This document shows, piece by piece, positions 36,901-47,000 of a stretch of 64,000 nucleotides of DNA. Source of the stretch: an uncultured Rhodospira sp. (GTDB lineage Bacteria > Pseudomonadota > Alphaproteobacteria > Rhodospirillales > Rhodospirillaceae); the NCBI RefSeq assembly GCF_937138205.1, contig NZ_CAKZOT010000107.1, positions 1 to 64,000 of the forward strand, written 5' to 3'. The notes beneath the pieces were generated by a model. The model worked only from the letters and a program-made list of their open reading frames with translations. It was not told where the DNA came from and did not search any database. Numbering within the stretch: the first letter of the stretch is position 1; every line of letters starts with the position of its first letter. Made by a program: the position numbers and the translations under genes.

Positions 36901-39900
36901 TCGGTGGGCCGGGCCTGGAACCGGTCCAGGGATATCGGCAGGGGCACCTGGGCACCGCCGGGCGGCGCCGTGGTGAAGTCTCCAAGCCCCTCAAGGACGG
37001 CGGGATAGAGGTGCAGGCAGGCGTCCAGCACCGCCGGATGGAGTACGCCGTCCAGCATGAGCGGCAGGGAATCGGGGGCGCGCACGCGGGCCAAGGCCTC
37101 ACCCTCGCCGCGCCACAGGCTCTGGATGCCCCGGAAGGCGGGGCCATAGCCCAGCCCCAGGCCCCGGATGACGGTATAGTACCGCTCCACCCGCAGGGAC
37201 TGCCCGCAGCGGCGCCGGGTGGCGTCGGCGTTGAAGCGCCTCGGCGCCTGCCCGGCGGGCTCCGCCGGCGTCAGCGGACGGATGACGCCGTCCATGTGAG
37301 TGCGCCAGGCCGACTCGTCCCCGTCCGCCGGACGGCTGAACAGGGCGAGATGGACGGCGCCGCCCGGAACCGACCCGTCTCCTTCCCCGGTCAGGGCCAG
37401 GTGGCCTTCGCGCTCGCCGTCGTCGGGCAGGATCATGGCCTCGGCGTGCGAGAAATCGGCGATCTCCACCAGGGTATCGCCGAACCGCTCGCGGGCCGCC
37501 ACCAGGGCGGCCGCCAACCCGACGGTGGTCGGCAGGACCACGGCGTCGTGGATCCGATGGTCGGTCAGCCAGGGCTGGCGAACCGTGCCCCAGAACGAGC
37601 GGAAGCGCAGCTCCGGCGGCGGCAGGGGCAGCTTCTGCCCGGTCAGGGCGGCGGCCGGCGAGACTCCCGCCGTCGCGCCGGTCTGGGTGGGCGTGGTGGA
37701 AATGGGCAGGTCATCGGCCCAAAGGCGCTCCCGCTGGAAGGCATAGGGCGGCAAAGAGAGGCGACGGAAGCCCTGGCCCTGGTTCACACGCGCCCAGTCG
37801 AGGGCATAGCCCCGCCGGTAGAGGGCGCCGGCCAACTCCAGGATCCGGCGGCCGTCGTCTTCGGGCACATTCAGGCTGGGGTGCCAGGCCAGGTCGGCGC
37901 CGGACAGCGCCCCCGAGCCCAGGGACAGCAGCCCCTTGCCCGGTCCGAGTTCGACGTAGTCGGTGACCCCCAGGGCGGCCAGGCCGCGAACGGCATCGGC
38001 ATAGCGCACCATCCCCCGGGCCTGATCGGACCAGTAGGCGGGCGCCGGCGCGGCCTCCAGGCGGTCGCCCGTCGCGGTCGAGATCCAGGGCAGGTCCGGC
38101 GGCCGGGCGTCGGTGCCCTCGGCCGCCGCGCGCAACTCTGCCAGCATGGGATCCATCAACGGCGAGTGGAAGGCATGGGACACGGTCAACCGCTTGAAGC
38201 CAATGGCGCGGTCCTCCGCCAGGGCCAGGGCGGCGTCCAACGCGCTCTCCGAGCCGGACAGCACCGTGGCCATCGGCCCGTTGACGGCAGCAATGGCCAG
38301 ATCCGCCCGGTCCACGGCGGCCAAGAGGTCCCGGGCATCGCCTTCCTCGGCGAGAAGAGCCGCCATGGCGCCGCCGGCCGGCAGGGCCTGCATCAGCCGT
38401 GCCCGCGTGGCGATCAACCGCGCGGCGGTTTCCAGATCGAGCACGCCGGCAACCCGTGCGGCGGCGAACTCACCCACACTGTGACCGACGACGCCGGCGG
38501 GATGCAGCCCCCAGGACTCGAGCAGGGCCGCCAGGGCGTGCTCGACGGCGAACAGGCAGGGTTGGGTGAAACCGGTCTGATCAATCAGGCCCCGGTCGGC
38601 GTCGGTGTCCGGGAACAGGACCTGGAACAGGGGTCGCTCCAGATGGGGATCCAGGGCGGCGGCCGCGGCCTCCAGGGCGGCGCGGAACACCGGTTCGGCG
38701 GCATGAAGGGCGCGGCCCATGTCCGCCACCTGGGCGCCCTGACCGCTGAACAGGAAACCGAGGGCGCGCTCCCGCCGGTCCGAGCGTGCCGGACGGCGGT
38801 CGGCCGAGAACGACTCCAGGCGCGCCACCAGGTCCTCGACCGACGAGGCCACGACGGCCATGCGGTAGTCGAAGTGGGCGCGCCCCACGGCCAGGGTGTG
38901 GCACACGTCGCCCAAATCCACGTCGGGATGATCGAGAAGCCAGGCGCGATGACGGGCGGCGGTGGCCTCCAGGGCCTCCGGGCTCTTGGCCGAGAGCACG
39001 AACAGCGAGGCCGTGCGCCGGGACTCGGTCGTCCGGGGTGCCGCGGGCGGCGCCTGCTCCAGGACGGCGGCGCCGTTGGTGCCGCCGATGCCCAGGCCGT
39101 TCACCAGCGCCCGCAGCGGCTGTCCGGCGTGCCGCGTCGGGTACGCCTGGACCGCCGTGTTGATCGTGAACCCGGTGGCGTCCAGGTCCAGCTTCGGGTT
39201 GGGCCGCGCGAGGTTGATGGTGGGCGGGATGACCCGTTCCTTGAGGGCGTGGGCGACCTTGATCAAGGCCACCAGTCCGGCCGACTGTTCGCAGTGGCCG
39301 ATGTTGGGCTTGACCGACCCCAGAACGCGGGGATCCGGCGGTGAGGTCCCGGCCTCTGTCGGCGTGCCAGCCTCCGCCGGACCGAGGGCCAGGGCCACCG
39401 CCTCGACCTCCCTCGGGTCGCCGACGACCGTGCCCGTTCCGTGGCATTCCACATAGCCGATGCTGTCCGGACTCACCCCGGCGCAGGCGATGGCCTCCGT
39501 CATGGCCTCGGCCTGCGCCTCGGCGCTGGTGCCGGCGTAGGTGGTCTTGCGGGCGCCGTCGTTGTTCACGGCGGTGCCCCGCAGGATGCAATGGATCGGG
39601 TCGCCGTCGGCCAGGGCCGCGTCCAGGTCTTTCAGGAGCACGGCGGCCACGCCGCTGGAGAAATGGGTTCCCCCGGCGTCGGCGTCGAAGGTTCGGATGT
39701 GTCCGTCCGGGGAGGCCAGCGAGCCCTTCACCGGACGGTAGCCGCCAATCTGGGGCACCCGCACGACGGCGGCGGCGGCCATGGTCAGCGGGCACGCTCC
39801 GCTCACGATGGCCTGACGGGCCAGGTCCAGCAGCACCATCGAACTGGAACAGGCGGTCTGTACGTTCAGGCTGGGGCCGACCAGGTCCAGTTTGAACGAG

Positions 39901-40403
39901 ACCCGCGTGCTCGCGAAATCCTTGTCGTTGCCCAGGTGAAGCACGCTTGCCGTGTTGCCCATCGCGTCCGGATGGTGGCGCAGGGCGTTGATCATGTAGT
40001 TGGTCACCAGGCTGCCCGTGGCCGCATAAAGGCCCACCGGCCCAAGATGGCGGCCGGGCACGATGCCCGCGTCCTCGAAGGCTTCCCAGGCGACTTCCAG
40101 CAGATTGCGGATCTGCGGGTCGGTCAGCCGGGCCTCGTGCGGCGAGGACCCGAAAAAGGCCGCGTCGAAGCGGTCGGCTTCGGGCAGCGGGAAGGCCGCC
40201 TTGACATACTCGGGATCGGCGACCGCTGCGGGATCGTTGCCCGCGTCGAGCAACTCGGCGTCCGTGAACCACGCGAGGGACTCGATCCCATTGAGAAGGT
40301 TGCTCCAGTAGGCATGGCGGTCCGTCGCCCCAGCCACCCGGCAGGCCATGCCAATGACCGCCACGGGGGGGGCGGCGTGGCCTCTCCCGCGAGCGGTCAC
40401 CAT
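33990..40403 (-). CDS. Single-module type I polyketide synthase KS-AT-DH-KR-ACP-TE
   Basis: The 2137-residue enzyme has six domains in order. KS (12-450): Cys185 in TACSSS, His321, His370 in NIGH. AT (548-840): Ser642 in GHSVG and HAFH at 743-746, a malonyl-CoA signature. DH (935-1215): His949, Asp1127, with Asp953 where HxxxGxxxxP has Gly. KR (about 1230-1690, NADPH fold from 1458): Lys1570, Ser1594, Tyr1607. ACP: Ser1768 in LGLDSLM. Type II-like TE (1880-2130): GHCLG with Cys1958, Asp2086, His2114. No ER or methyltransferase is seen. The layout recalls 6-methylsalicylate synthase plus a thioesterase, so iterative use is possible. Product unknown. The start overlaps the 108-residue gene by seven bases. 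Confidence 0.92.
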   Translation of the reverse strand: MVTARGRGHAAPPVAVIGMACRVAGATDRHAYWSNLLNGIESLAWFTDAELLDAGNDPAAVADPEYVKAAFPLPEADRFDAAFFGSSPHEARLTDPQIRNLLEVAWEAFEDAGIVPGRHLGPVGLYAATGSLVTNYMINALRHHPDAMGNTASVLHLGNDKDFASTRVSFKLDLVGPSLNVQTACSSSMVLLDLARQAIVSGACPLTMAAAAVVRVPQIGGYRPVKGSLASPDGHIRTFDADAGGTHFSSGVAAVLLKDLDAALADGDPIHCILRGTAVNNDGARKTTYAGTSAEAQAEAMTEAIACAGVSPDSIGYVECHGTGTVVGDPREVEAVALALGPAEAGTPTEAGTSPPDPRVLGSVKPNIGHCEQSAGLVALIKVAHALKERVIPPTINLARPNPKLDLDATGFTINTAVQAYPTRHAGQPLRALVNGLGIGGTNGAAVLEQAPPAAPRTTESRRTASLFVLSAKSPEALEATAARHRAWLLDHPDVDLGDVCHTLAVGRAHFDYRMAVVASSVEDLVARLESFSADRRPARSDRRERALGFLFSGQGAQVADMGRALHAAEPVFRAALEAAAAALDPHLERPLFQVLFPDTDADRGLIDQTGFTQPCLFAVEHALAALLESWGLHPAGVVGHSVGEFAAARVAGVLDLETAARLIATRARLMQALPAGGAMAALLAEEGDARDLLAAVDRADLAIAAVNGPMATVLSGSESALDAALALAEDRAIGFKRLTVSHAFHSPLMDPMLAELRAAAEGTDARPPDLPWISTATGDRLEAAPAPAYWSDQARGMVRYADAVRGLAALGVTDYVELGPGKGLLSLGSGALSGADLAWHPSLNVPEDDGRRILELAGALYRRGYALDWARVNQGQGFRRLSLPPYAFQRERLWADDLPISTTPTQTGATAGVSPAAALTGQKLPLPPPELRFRSFWGTVRQPWLTDHRIHDAVVLPTTVGLAAALVAARERFGDTLVEIADFSHAEAMILPDDGEREGHLALTGEGDGSVPGGAVHLALFSRPADGDESAWRTHMDGVIRPLTPAEPAGQAPRRFNADATRRRCGQSLRVERYYTVIRGLGLGYGPAFRGIQSLWRGEGEALARVRAPDSLPLMLDGVLHPAVLDACLHLYPAVLEGLGDFTTAPPGGAQVPLPISLDRFQARPTEARELWVHARRSSERGAGGGGQGVSRVDIEVFDREGREVAAFHGLTVKALPKTLFRKPGTADGGWLYRPTWVSSPLPAEAGPAAASERWLVLGGGREGFGTGLAAALGPGAEAIAHADVPREREAARAMLEALAAQGRDGPDIVHLMGLDAGLIGTVDWADEAGQKEILGSALAWAQAIGDCRDRFDRPPRLWLVTRCAMPVTSALPPVDVLQAGLWGMGRSLSLEAPAAWGGLVDLEAGGDPDREIPALARHLRAGDGENQAAFRGGERRAARLVRAEPPPPRVDQGRPGTYLVTGGLGALGVETATWIARNRPEPTLVLASRRGADTPNAASVVDQLEALGAKVVLARADVSDPGDLTALMADLRAMDPPLRGIYHVAGVLRDGMADGMTWTRFREALAPKLDAAWLLHREAAGLPLQEFVLFSSVLSVIGSAGQTNYTAGNACLDALAAHRRAVGLPAQSVNWGPWAEAGLAETLGARGEAIWRARGMDYIPPAQGREAFDTLFDGPMTQAVVTLTDWSLFLRQFQAPPPFYAELAAPDTGEGLAEDGADLRARLTGGDPADRRAALTAFLTGQAAATLGMGTPPDPEQPLRDLGLDSLMAVTLINRVEAATGVRIAPAKLIQGPPIAQVIDEVWPDLKGLETAAPTPVTASAASAANADVVGARETGDGGLTTPPKAPPGPGRSTGGGRADRGGGRPRAGAWLMPITPRDDPRFRVFCFPFAGGGSAAFHSWASQTHPAIELVAVEPPGRLSRIHEPPVRDMDTFVASVLADMDPLLDRPYALFGHCLGGLTLYETTRALVDSGRPPPRHLFCSGARPPDRVRIVGPFERRLARHLVGQTDYQPLVPAYRQPDAVFASIIRQFDMAASDEFLNDPDLRRLMLPAVRAEFEMTTEYRYRPGRPWDIPITCFVSRGDPYVSREDVLGWGRFTNSRLHVHMREGTHYSVFEDAAFIQRVIARDLMSSSD

Positions 40404-40723
40404 TCGCCTCCGTCGTCCGATTCGGTCCCCTGGTGCAGGCGCGGATCGATGTCTTTCAAGCGTCCGCGCGCCCGCTCCATCACGCCCTTCGTGGCGTCCA
40501 ATTGGTCGATGACGAGGCTCAGGACCCAGAGCAGCATCTGGAACCGGAACGCAAAACGCAGGGATCTGGTCCGGCTCCGATCCGTCAGCATGGTCAGAAT
40601 GAAAGGCAACAGGGCGGTCAGTTGTTCCACAGTGCCAGACGACGTCGCCGGGTCATCGGTTTCCCCATGACCGGGATCGTATGTCCCGGTACCACCGTTC
40701 GTGCCATTTCCCCCTGTCACCAT
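40397..40723 (-). CDS. Small protein encoded before the polyketide synthase
   Basis: This 108-residue protein matches no family I recognise. It has a Gly/Thr-rich start, then a helical region (residues 30-85) with two moderately hydrophobic stretches, QLTALLPFILTMLTD and FRFQMLLWVLSLVIDQL, and a charged end. This could be an amphipathic or membrane-associated helix bundle. A good ribosome site (GAAGG, four bases before ATG) and a seven-base overlap with the synthase start make it a real, co-translated gene. A docking, carrier or regulatory role for the synthase is a guess. Confidence 0.65.
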   Translation of the reverse strand: MVTGGNGTNGGTGTYDPGHGETDDPATSSGTVEQLTALLPFILTMLTDRSRTRSLRFAFRFQMLLWVLSLVIDQLDATKGVMERARGRLKDIDPRLHQGTESDDGGEW

Positions 40724-40751
40724 AACCTTCTGTAACCTCCTGGGTTCCGGA

Positions 40752-40767
40752 TGAAACTACTGTTTCA
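40752..40767. promoter_or_regulatory. Palindrome in the divergent polyketide/sensor promoter region
   Basis: TGAAAC-TACT-GTTTCA is a perfect 16-base palindrome 28 bases upstream of the 108-residue gene start, in an AT-enriched 340-base spacer between two divergent operons. It could be an operator. On the minus strand TTGCCA and CATAGT (18 apart) around 40804-40833 could be the promoter. Confidence 0.4.
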
Positions 40768-41066
40768 CCCATTGTTGAAAAAGCTCGCAAGCAAGATGCG
40801 CACTATGCCACCCAGAGTCGATCTGTGGCAAGTTGGAATGGGTGATCATTTCGTTGCTTTTTGGCCAATGCCTCGACCATTCTTACCCGGTCAGCGGACA
40901 GGTCGGGCTGGAAGACAACTTTGTCGCGGAGCGCTGGTCTTCAAGTTACTCTTCTGCTACGGTCTTATTCCAAAAAGGCGTGGCATCGTCGCGTCTCAAA
41001 CACGCCTTACCCTGGACGCGACCGATCCGAGAGCGCTTCGAACAACTAAAATCGAGTCAACTGAGA
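40768..41066. other. AT-enriched divergent spacer
   Basis: The bases before the sensor gene are clearly richer in A/T than all flanking genes. The reading frame of the sensor stays open back to a TTG at 40833, but the upstream translation does not look like protein sequence. I read it as promoter DNA for both operons. Confidence 0.5.
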
Positions 41067-44000
41067 ATGGACAGGCCGTTGGTGGAGCGGGGGCAGGGCG
41101 GCGAGCTTTGGCGAAACCAGGATTTCGTCCTGCACCGAAGGACGGATCCCGACCTTGGGCCGGTCCTGTGCCTCGACACGGTGCAGGACCACCCGGAACC
41201 GGCGGTGCTGAGCCGACTGCGCCATGCCCTCGGGCTGGCCTCTCTTCTCGATCCGGCCTGGGCGACGCGCCCCCTGGCGTTCCGCGACGCCGGCAAGCGG
41301 GCGTCCCTGATCCTGGCCGATCCTGGCGGCCTGATCCTCGCGGAGAGACTGGCGCGGTCCGAGCCCAGCCAGGACGCGGCCGAGACGGCGAACCGCCTGC
41401 GGCTGGCCATCACCCTCGCCCGGACGCTCGCCCGGCTGCATGACACCGGCCTGATTCACAACAACGTCAACCCGGACACCCTGCTTGTGGCCGGGGACGG
41501 CGCCCAGGCGTGGCTCACCGGATTCACCCTGGCCTCGACGGTGTCGCGGGAACGGCGTGCAGTCGCCGCGAGCACGCTGATCGGCAGCCTTCCCCATGTG
41601 TCCCCCGAACGGACGGGGCGTATGAACCGGTCCGTGGACAGCCGCAGCGACCTGTATTCCCTGGGCGTGATCCTCTTCCAGCTGTTCGTCGGTCGACTTC
41701 CCTTCACGGCGAACGATCCCCTGGAGTGGGTGCACTGCCACGTTGCCCGTCAACCGCTGAACCCGCGAAACGTCGCACCGGACGTGCCGCCGGCCGTTTC
41801 GGACATCATCCTCAAGCTTCTGTCGAAAACGGCGGAAGACCGCTACCAAAGCGCCAGCGGACTGGTCGCGGACCTGACGACCTGCCTCGACGTCCTGGCC
41901 ACACAGGGGACCGTGTCCCGCTTTCAACTCGGTCAGCACGACAACCCCGGACGCCTCATGGTGCCGGAAACCCTGTATGGCCGGGAACAGGCCCTCGCCA
42001 CCCTGGAGCGCGCCCTGGAGCGCCTCTCAGCGCCCGGCGCGGGACGGTTGGTCCTGGTGGCGGGGTCGTCAGGCGTGGGCAAGTCGGCCCTGATCGGCCG
42101 CTTCCAGGCCACGGCGCTGGAGCGGGGCGCGCGGTACGGCGGCGGCAAGTTCGATCAGCACAAACGGGACGTCCCTTATGTGACCTTCGCCCAGGCCTTC
42201 CACGCCCTGGTGCGGCACACCCTGTCGGGCGATGATGAGCAGGTGGCCAAGGCGCGGCGGGCCATCCAGGACGCCGTGGGACAAAACGGGCGCCTGCTGA
42301 CCGACCTCATTCCGCTGCTGGAGAGCCTGATCGGCCCGCAGCCCCAGGTCCCGGATCTGCCGGTCAACGAGGCCCGGGTCCGCTTCCAATCGGTGTTCGT
42401 CCACTTTGTCCAGGCCTTCGCGGCGGCCGACCAGCCGCTGGTGCTGGCCTTGGACGACCTGCAGTGGATCGATGCCGGATCGCTGCGCATCCTGGAACAC
42501 TTGTGCACCCATCCCGACCTGGACCATGTTCTGATCGTCGGCAGCTACCGCAACAACGAAACGCCGCCGTCACATCCGCTGATGCTGGCGCTGGAGGCGA
42601 TCCGCAGCGCCGGCGCCCCGGTGGACACGGTGGACCTTCAGCCCCTCGCACGGGGGGACCTGGAGCGAATGGTGTCCGACTGCCTGCGCGCCCCCGTGGA
42701 CCAGGTTGTGCCGCTGGTGGCCCTGGTGCTGGAAAAGACCGGTGGCACGCCCTTCTTCGTCATCCAGTTCCTGGAGACCCTGGTGGACGAGGGGCTGCTG
42801 TCGGTGGATCCCGGAACCAGCGACTGGCAGTGGGACACCGGGCGGATTCGCGCCAAGGGGTTCACCGACAACGTTGTCGACCTGATGGCAACCCGCCTCA
42901 ACCGCCTTCCCGGCGCGGTCCAGGATGAACTTCGCCAGATCGCCTGCCTGGGCACCTCGGTGGAGATGTCCACCCTGGCTCTGGTTCATGGGCGCAGCGA
43001 CGATGACGTGCTGGCCGCCGTGTCCGACGCCTTGCGGGCGGACCTGCTGTATCACGACAGCGGCAGGTTGGTGTTCGTCCACGACCGGGTCCGCGAAGCC
43101 GCCTACGGCTCCTTGCCGGAGGCCGAGCGGGTTGCCGCGCACCTGCGGATCGGCCGCGTCCTGATGGACAGCCTGCCGCCGGAGACGCTGGAAAGCGAGG
43201 TCTTCGACGTCGTCCATCACCTGAACCAAGCCCATGACCTGATCACCGATCCCGAGGACCGGGACCGCCTCTCGCGCCTGAACACGACGGCCGGCAGTCG
43301 GGCCAAAGCCTCCACCGCCTACGCGTCGGCCCTGGTCTACTACCGCCTGGCACGCGACCTGCTGCCCGAGGACGCCTGGGCGAAGACGCCCGAACGCGCC
43401 TTTGATCTGCTCCTGGACCTGGCTGAAAGCGAGTACCTGGGCGGCCACCTCAGCGAGGCGGATGCGCTGTTCGACCAGCTCCTTGACCGGGCGCCGTCGC
43501 CGGACCGGATGGCGCGAGCCTGGCGCCTGCGGTTCCGCATGTTCATGGTGGCGGGCAAGGTGATTGAGGCGGTGACCGTGGCCATCAACGCCTTGGCCCA
43601 ATTCGGCCTGACCTGCCCCGAAACGCCGGCCGAGATGGAGGCGGCCCTGGCGCGGGAGCGGGCGGATCTGCGCGCCATCCTGGACAGGGTCGGGATGGAC
43701 GCCCTGTTCACCTTGCCCGACTGCCGCGATCCGGAAACCCGCACTTTGTTGGGCTTGATCGCCGACGTCATCCCCGTCGTCTATCATGTCAAGCCGCCCC
43801 TGTACCCGTACCTCGGACTGGTCGGCCTCAACCTGTCCTTGCGTCACGGCGCGACGGGGGACTCCTGCGCGGCCTTCAGCGGCTACGGCGTGTGGCTCAT
43901 GGACTCGTTCGAGGACATTCCCGGCGCTGTGGCCTTTTCGGAGGCCGCCCTGCGCCTGGCGGAGCGGCCCGATGCCGGTCCCCTGCTCGGCGCCACGCGG

Positions 44001-47000
44001 TTCCGCCATGGGTACTTCGTCGCCCTTTGGCGCCGTCCCCTCGCCGAATGCCTGCGACTGATGGACTCCTCGTTTCGGACCTGCCTGGAGACGGGAAACC
44101 TGGTGTACGCGGCCAGCGCCGCCAGCGGCTCCACGTGGTACTGCATCGAACAGGGCGTGCCGCTGGACACCGTCGCCGCGCGACTGAACCAGTTCCGGCC
44201 CTTCGTGGACGCCACACGCATTCCCTGGGCGACCACGGTGGTGCGGCTGCAGACCCTGTTCCTGGCGACGTTGCGCGACGAGACACCGGAGATCGTCCAC
44301 GGCAAGCCCGGCGCGGAGTCAGAGGCCGACGCGGTCGCCGCCCTGGAGGCGACCGCCCACGGCCATGGTCTGGCGGTCTATCATGTGATGAAGCAGGTCC
44401 CGCCCTTCCTGATGGGCCGGTTCGACGAATCCCTGGAGCGGGCCGAGCTGACGGCGGCGATGAGCGTCAAGCTGGGGGCCGCGCTGGTGCGGTTCTCGTA
44501 CGTCTTCTTCGCCGCGATGGCAATGGCCGGCGTGCGTGACACGGTGTCCGCCGACCGCTGGGCGGACCTCGCGCCGCGATTCGCCGAACACCGGCGTCAA
44601 CTCCGTCTGTGGGCGGAGAACTGCCCCGAGAACTTCGGGGCGCCCCATCTGCTGGTGGAGGCTGAAGCCGCGCGCATCGATGGGCAGGACCTGGACGCCC
44701 TGGCCCTGTATGAGCGGGCCATCGACGCCGCGCGCGAGCACGGCCGCCTGCACGTGGAAGGCATCGCCTGTGAGCGGGCGGGGCTGCTCGCCGATCGACT
44801 GGGGTTGACCACCATCGCCCGGACCTTCCTGCGCGATGCCCGGTATGCCTTCGACCGCTGGGGCGCCGTCGCCAAGGTGAGGCAGTTGGACCGGACACAT
44901 CCCTGGCTGGCGAGCACCGCCCACGTCCGTGCCGCCGCCGGCGACCAGATCGGCGCCGGCGACCTGGACCTTGAGGCGGTCATCAAGGCCCAGCAGGCGG
45001 TCTCGGGACAGATCGTGCTGGCTCGGCTGGTGGAGGCCCTGCTGCGCATCGTCGTCGAACACGCCGGGGCCGATCGGGGTCTGTTGCTCATGCGGCAGGG
45101 CGCGACCTTCCTGGTGGCGGCCGAGGCCACGGTCGGCGATGCGGGGATCACCGTGGCTTCGGTCCAGCGTGCGGTCGACGGCGACACTCTCGCCCTGCCG
45201 GTGTTCAACTACGTGTCCCGCGCCCGCGAACGGATGCTGCTGAACAACGCCGCCGCGCCGGGCGTTGCGGGCGCAGAAGCCTACGCGGCCAGAAACGGGG
45301 TCAAGTCCATCTTCTGTTCACCGGTCATCACCCGGGGCGAGATGACGACGATCCTCTATCTGGAAAACCATCTCGCCGCCGACGCCTTCACGCAGAACCG
45401 CCTCGCGGTGCTCGATATGTTGGTCTCGCAGGCCTCCATCTCGCTCGAAAACGCGACGCTCTACGCGGAGATGGAGGAACGGGTCCGTGAGCGGACCAAG
45501 GAACTCGTCCAGTCGCTCGACCTGGTGCGGACCAAAAGCGAGCAGGTGGGCATTCTCCTCGACAACTCCGACCAGGGGTTCCTGTCCTGTGACCACAACC
45601 TGATCGTTGGCGTCGAATACAGCCGGGCCTGCGAGACGATGCTCGACACGATGCCGGCCGGACAGCCCATCGACCAGTTGCTCTGGGCCCATGCCCCGGT
45701 GAGCGCCGAACTGGCCCGAGATGTGATCCCGACGGTCCTCGATGGTGTCGACCCGGTGCGGGCGGAGATGATGATCGGCCTGCTCCCCAGGGAGATCTTT
45801 CGTGGCGAGCGGGTGCTGGAAGCCCAGTACAAGGTCCTTGAGAACCGGCAGATGATGCTCGTGCTGACGGACGTGACGGCGGAACGTCGCCTGCGCGAAC
45901 GGCTGGCCGAGGAGCGGCGGCACCTGGAAATGATTGTCGCCGCCGTGACCGACGGCCACGAGTTTTTCGACACCGTTGCCTCGGTGCGGACGTTCGGGAG
46001 CGGCGGCCTGGACGCGATTCTGGGCTCCGGAGCACCGCCGGAGACCGTGCTGGGCGACGTCTACCGCGAGGTGCACACGCTCAAGGGCCAGCTGAACCAG
46101 TTCAGCTTTTCCGACACGCCGGCGGCCTTGCACGCCCTTGAGGACCGGCTGACCCTGTTGCGCGACGGCGAGACACCGCCGACTCACGAGGCCGTGGCCG
46201 GGACGGCCCGGTCCGTGCCTTATGCCGACTTGCTGGACCGGGATCTGGACGTTGTCCGCCAGGTGCTCGGCGAGGATTTCCTGGCGGCCGGCAAACGGGT
46301 GATGCTGACCCATGACCAGGTGCAGCGCCTGAAACGCTTGGCCGCCGATCTGCTGGCGGGGCGCGCGGTCAACGTGGCCGCCCGGGACGTCCGGAGCCTG
46401 CTCCTGGAGGTGGGGGCCCTGGGCAAGGTTTCGGTGAAACGGACCCTGGCCAGCTACGCGCCACTGGTGCAGCGCCTGGCCGAGCGGACCGAAAAGGACG
46501 TCGAACCCCTGGAAATCCTTGGGCCGGACGTCCTGGTGGAACCGGACCGCTTCAGTCCGTTCCTGCGCTCGCTGGGGCATGTGTTTCGCAATGCCGTCAT
46601 CCATGGCATCGAACCGCCAGGCGAACGCCTGCGAAAAGCGAAAAACCCAGCCGGGCGCGTCACATGCGCGATCTCGACCCAGGGAGACGAGATCCGTATC
46701 GAGATCGGTGACGACGGCGGCGGCATCGACCCCGAGGCGCTGAAACGGCGGGCCGCGTACCTTTTTGGCTCCAGCAAGGTGCGCGACCTGTCGAAAAAGG
46801 ATGTCATGGGGTTATTGTTCCTGGACGGCCTTTCGACTCGGGAGGTGACCACCGAGGTCGCCGGTCGGGGCGTGGGCCTTTCCGCCGTTCGCCAGGCGGT
46901 GCGCAGGCTCGACGGCGCCATCCAGGTCGAGACCGAGCCGGACCGCGGCGCCCGGTTCATCTTCACGGTGAGGAATGCCAACAACGAGGGGCCAGTGTCA

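Noticed and set aside
34062-39344. Two long plus-strand open frames (over 800 codons each) inside the polyketide synthase
   Set aside because: They are antisense to a synthase with all catalytic motifs, with shadow-type composition.
40833-41066. N-terminal extension of the giant sensor from a TTG codon
   Set aside because: The translation is unlike protein, the DNA is AT-rich promoter-like, and the first domain begins after the ATG at 41067.
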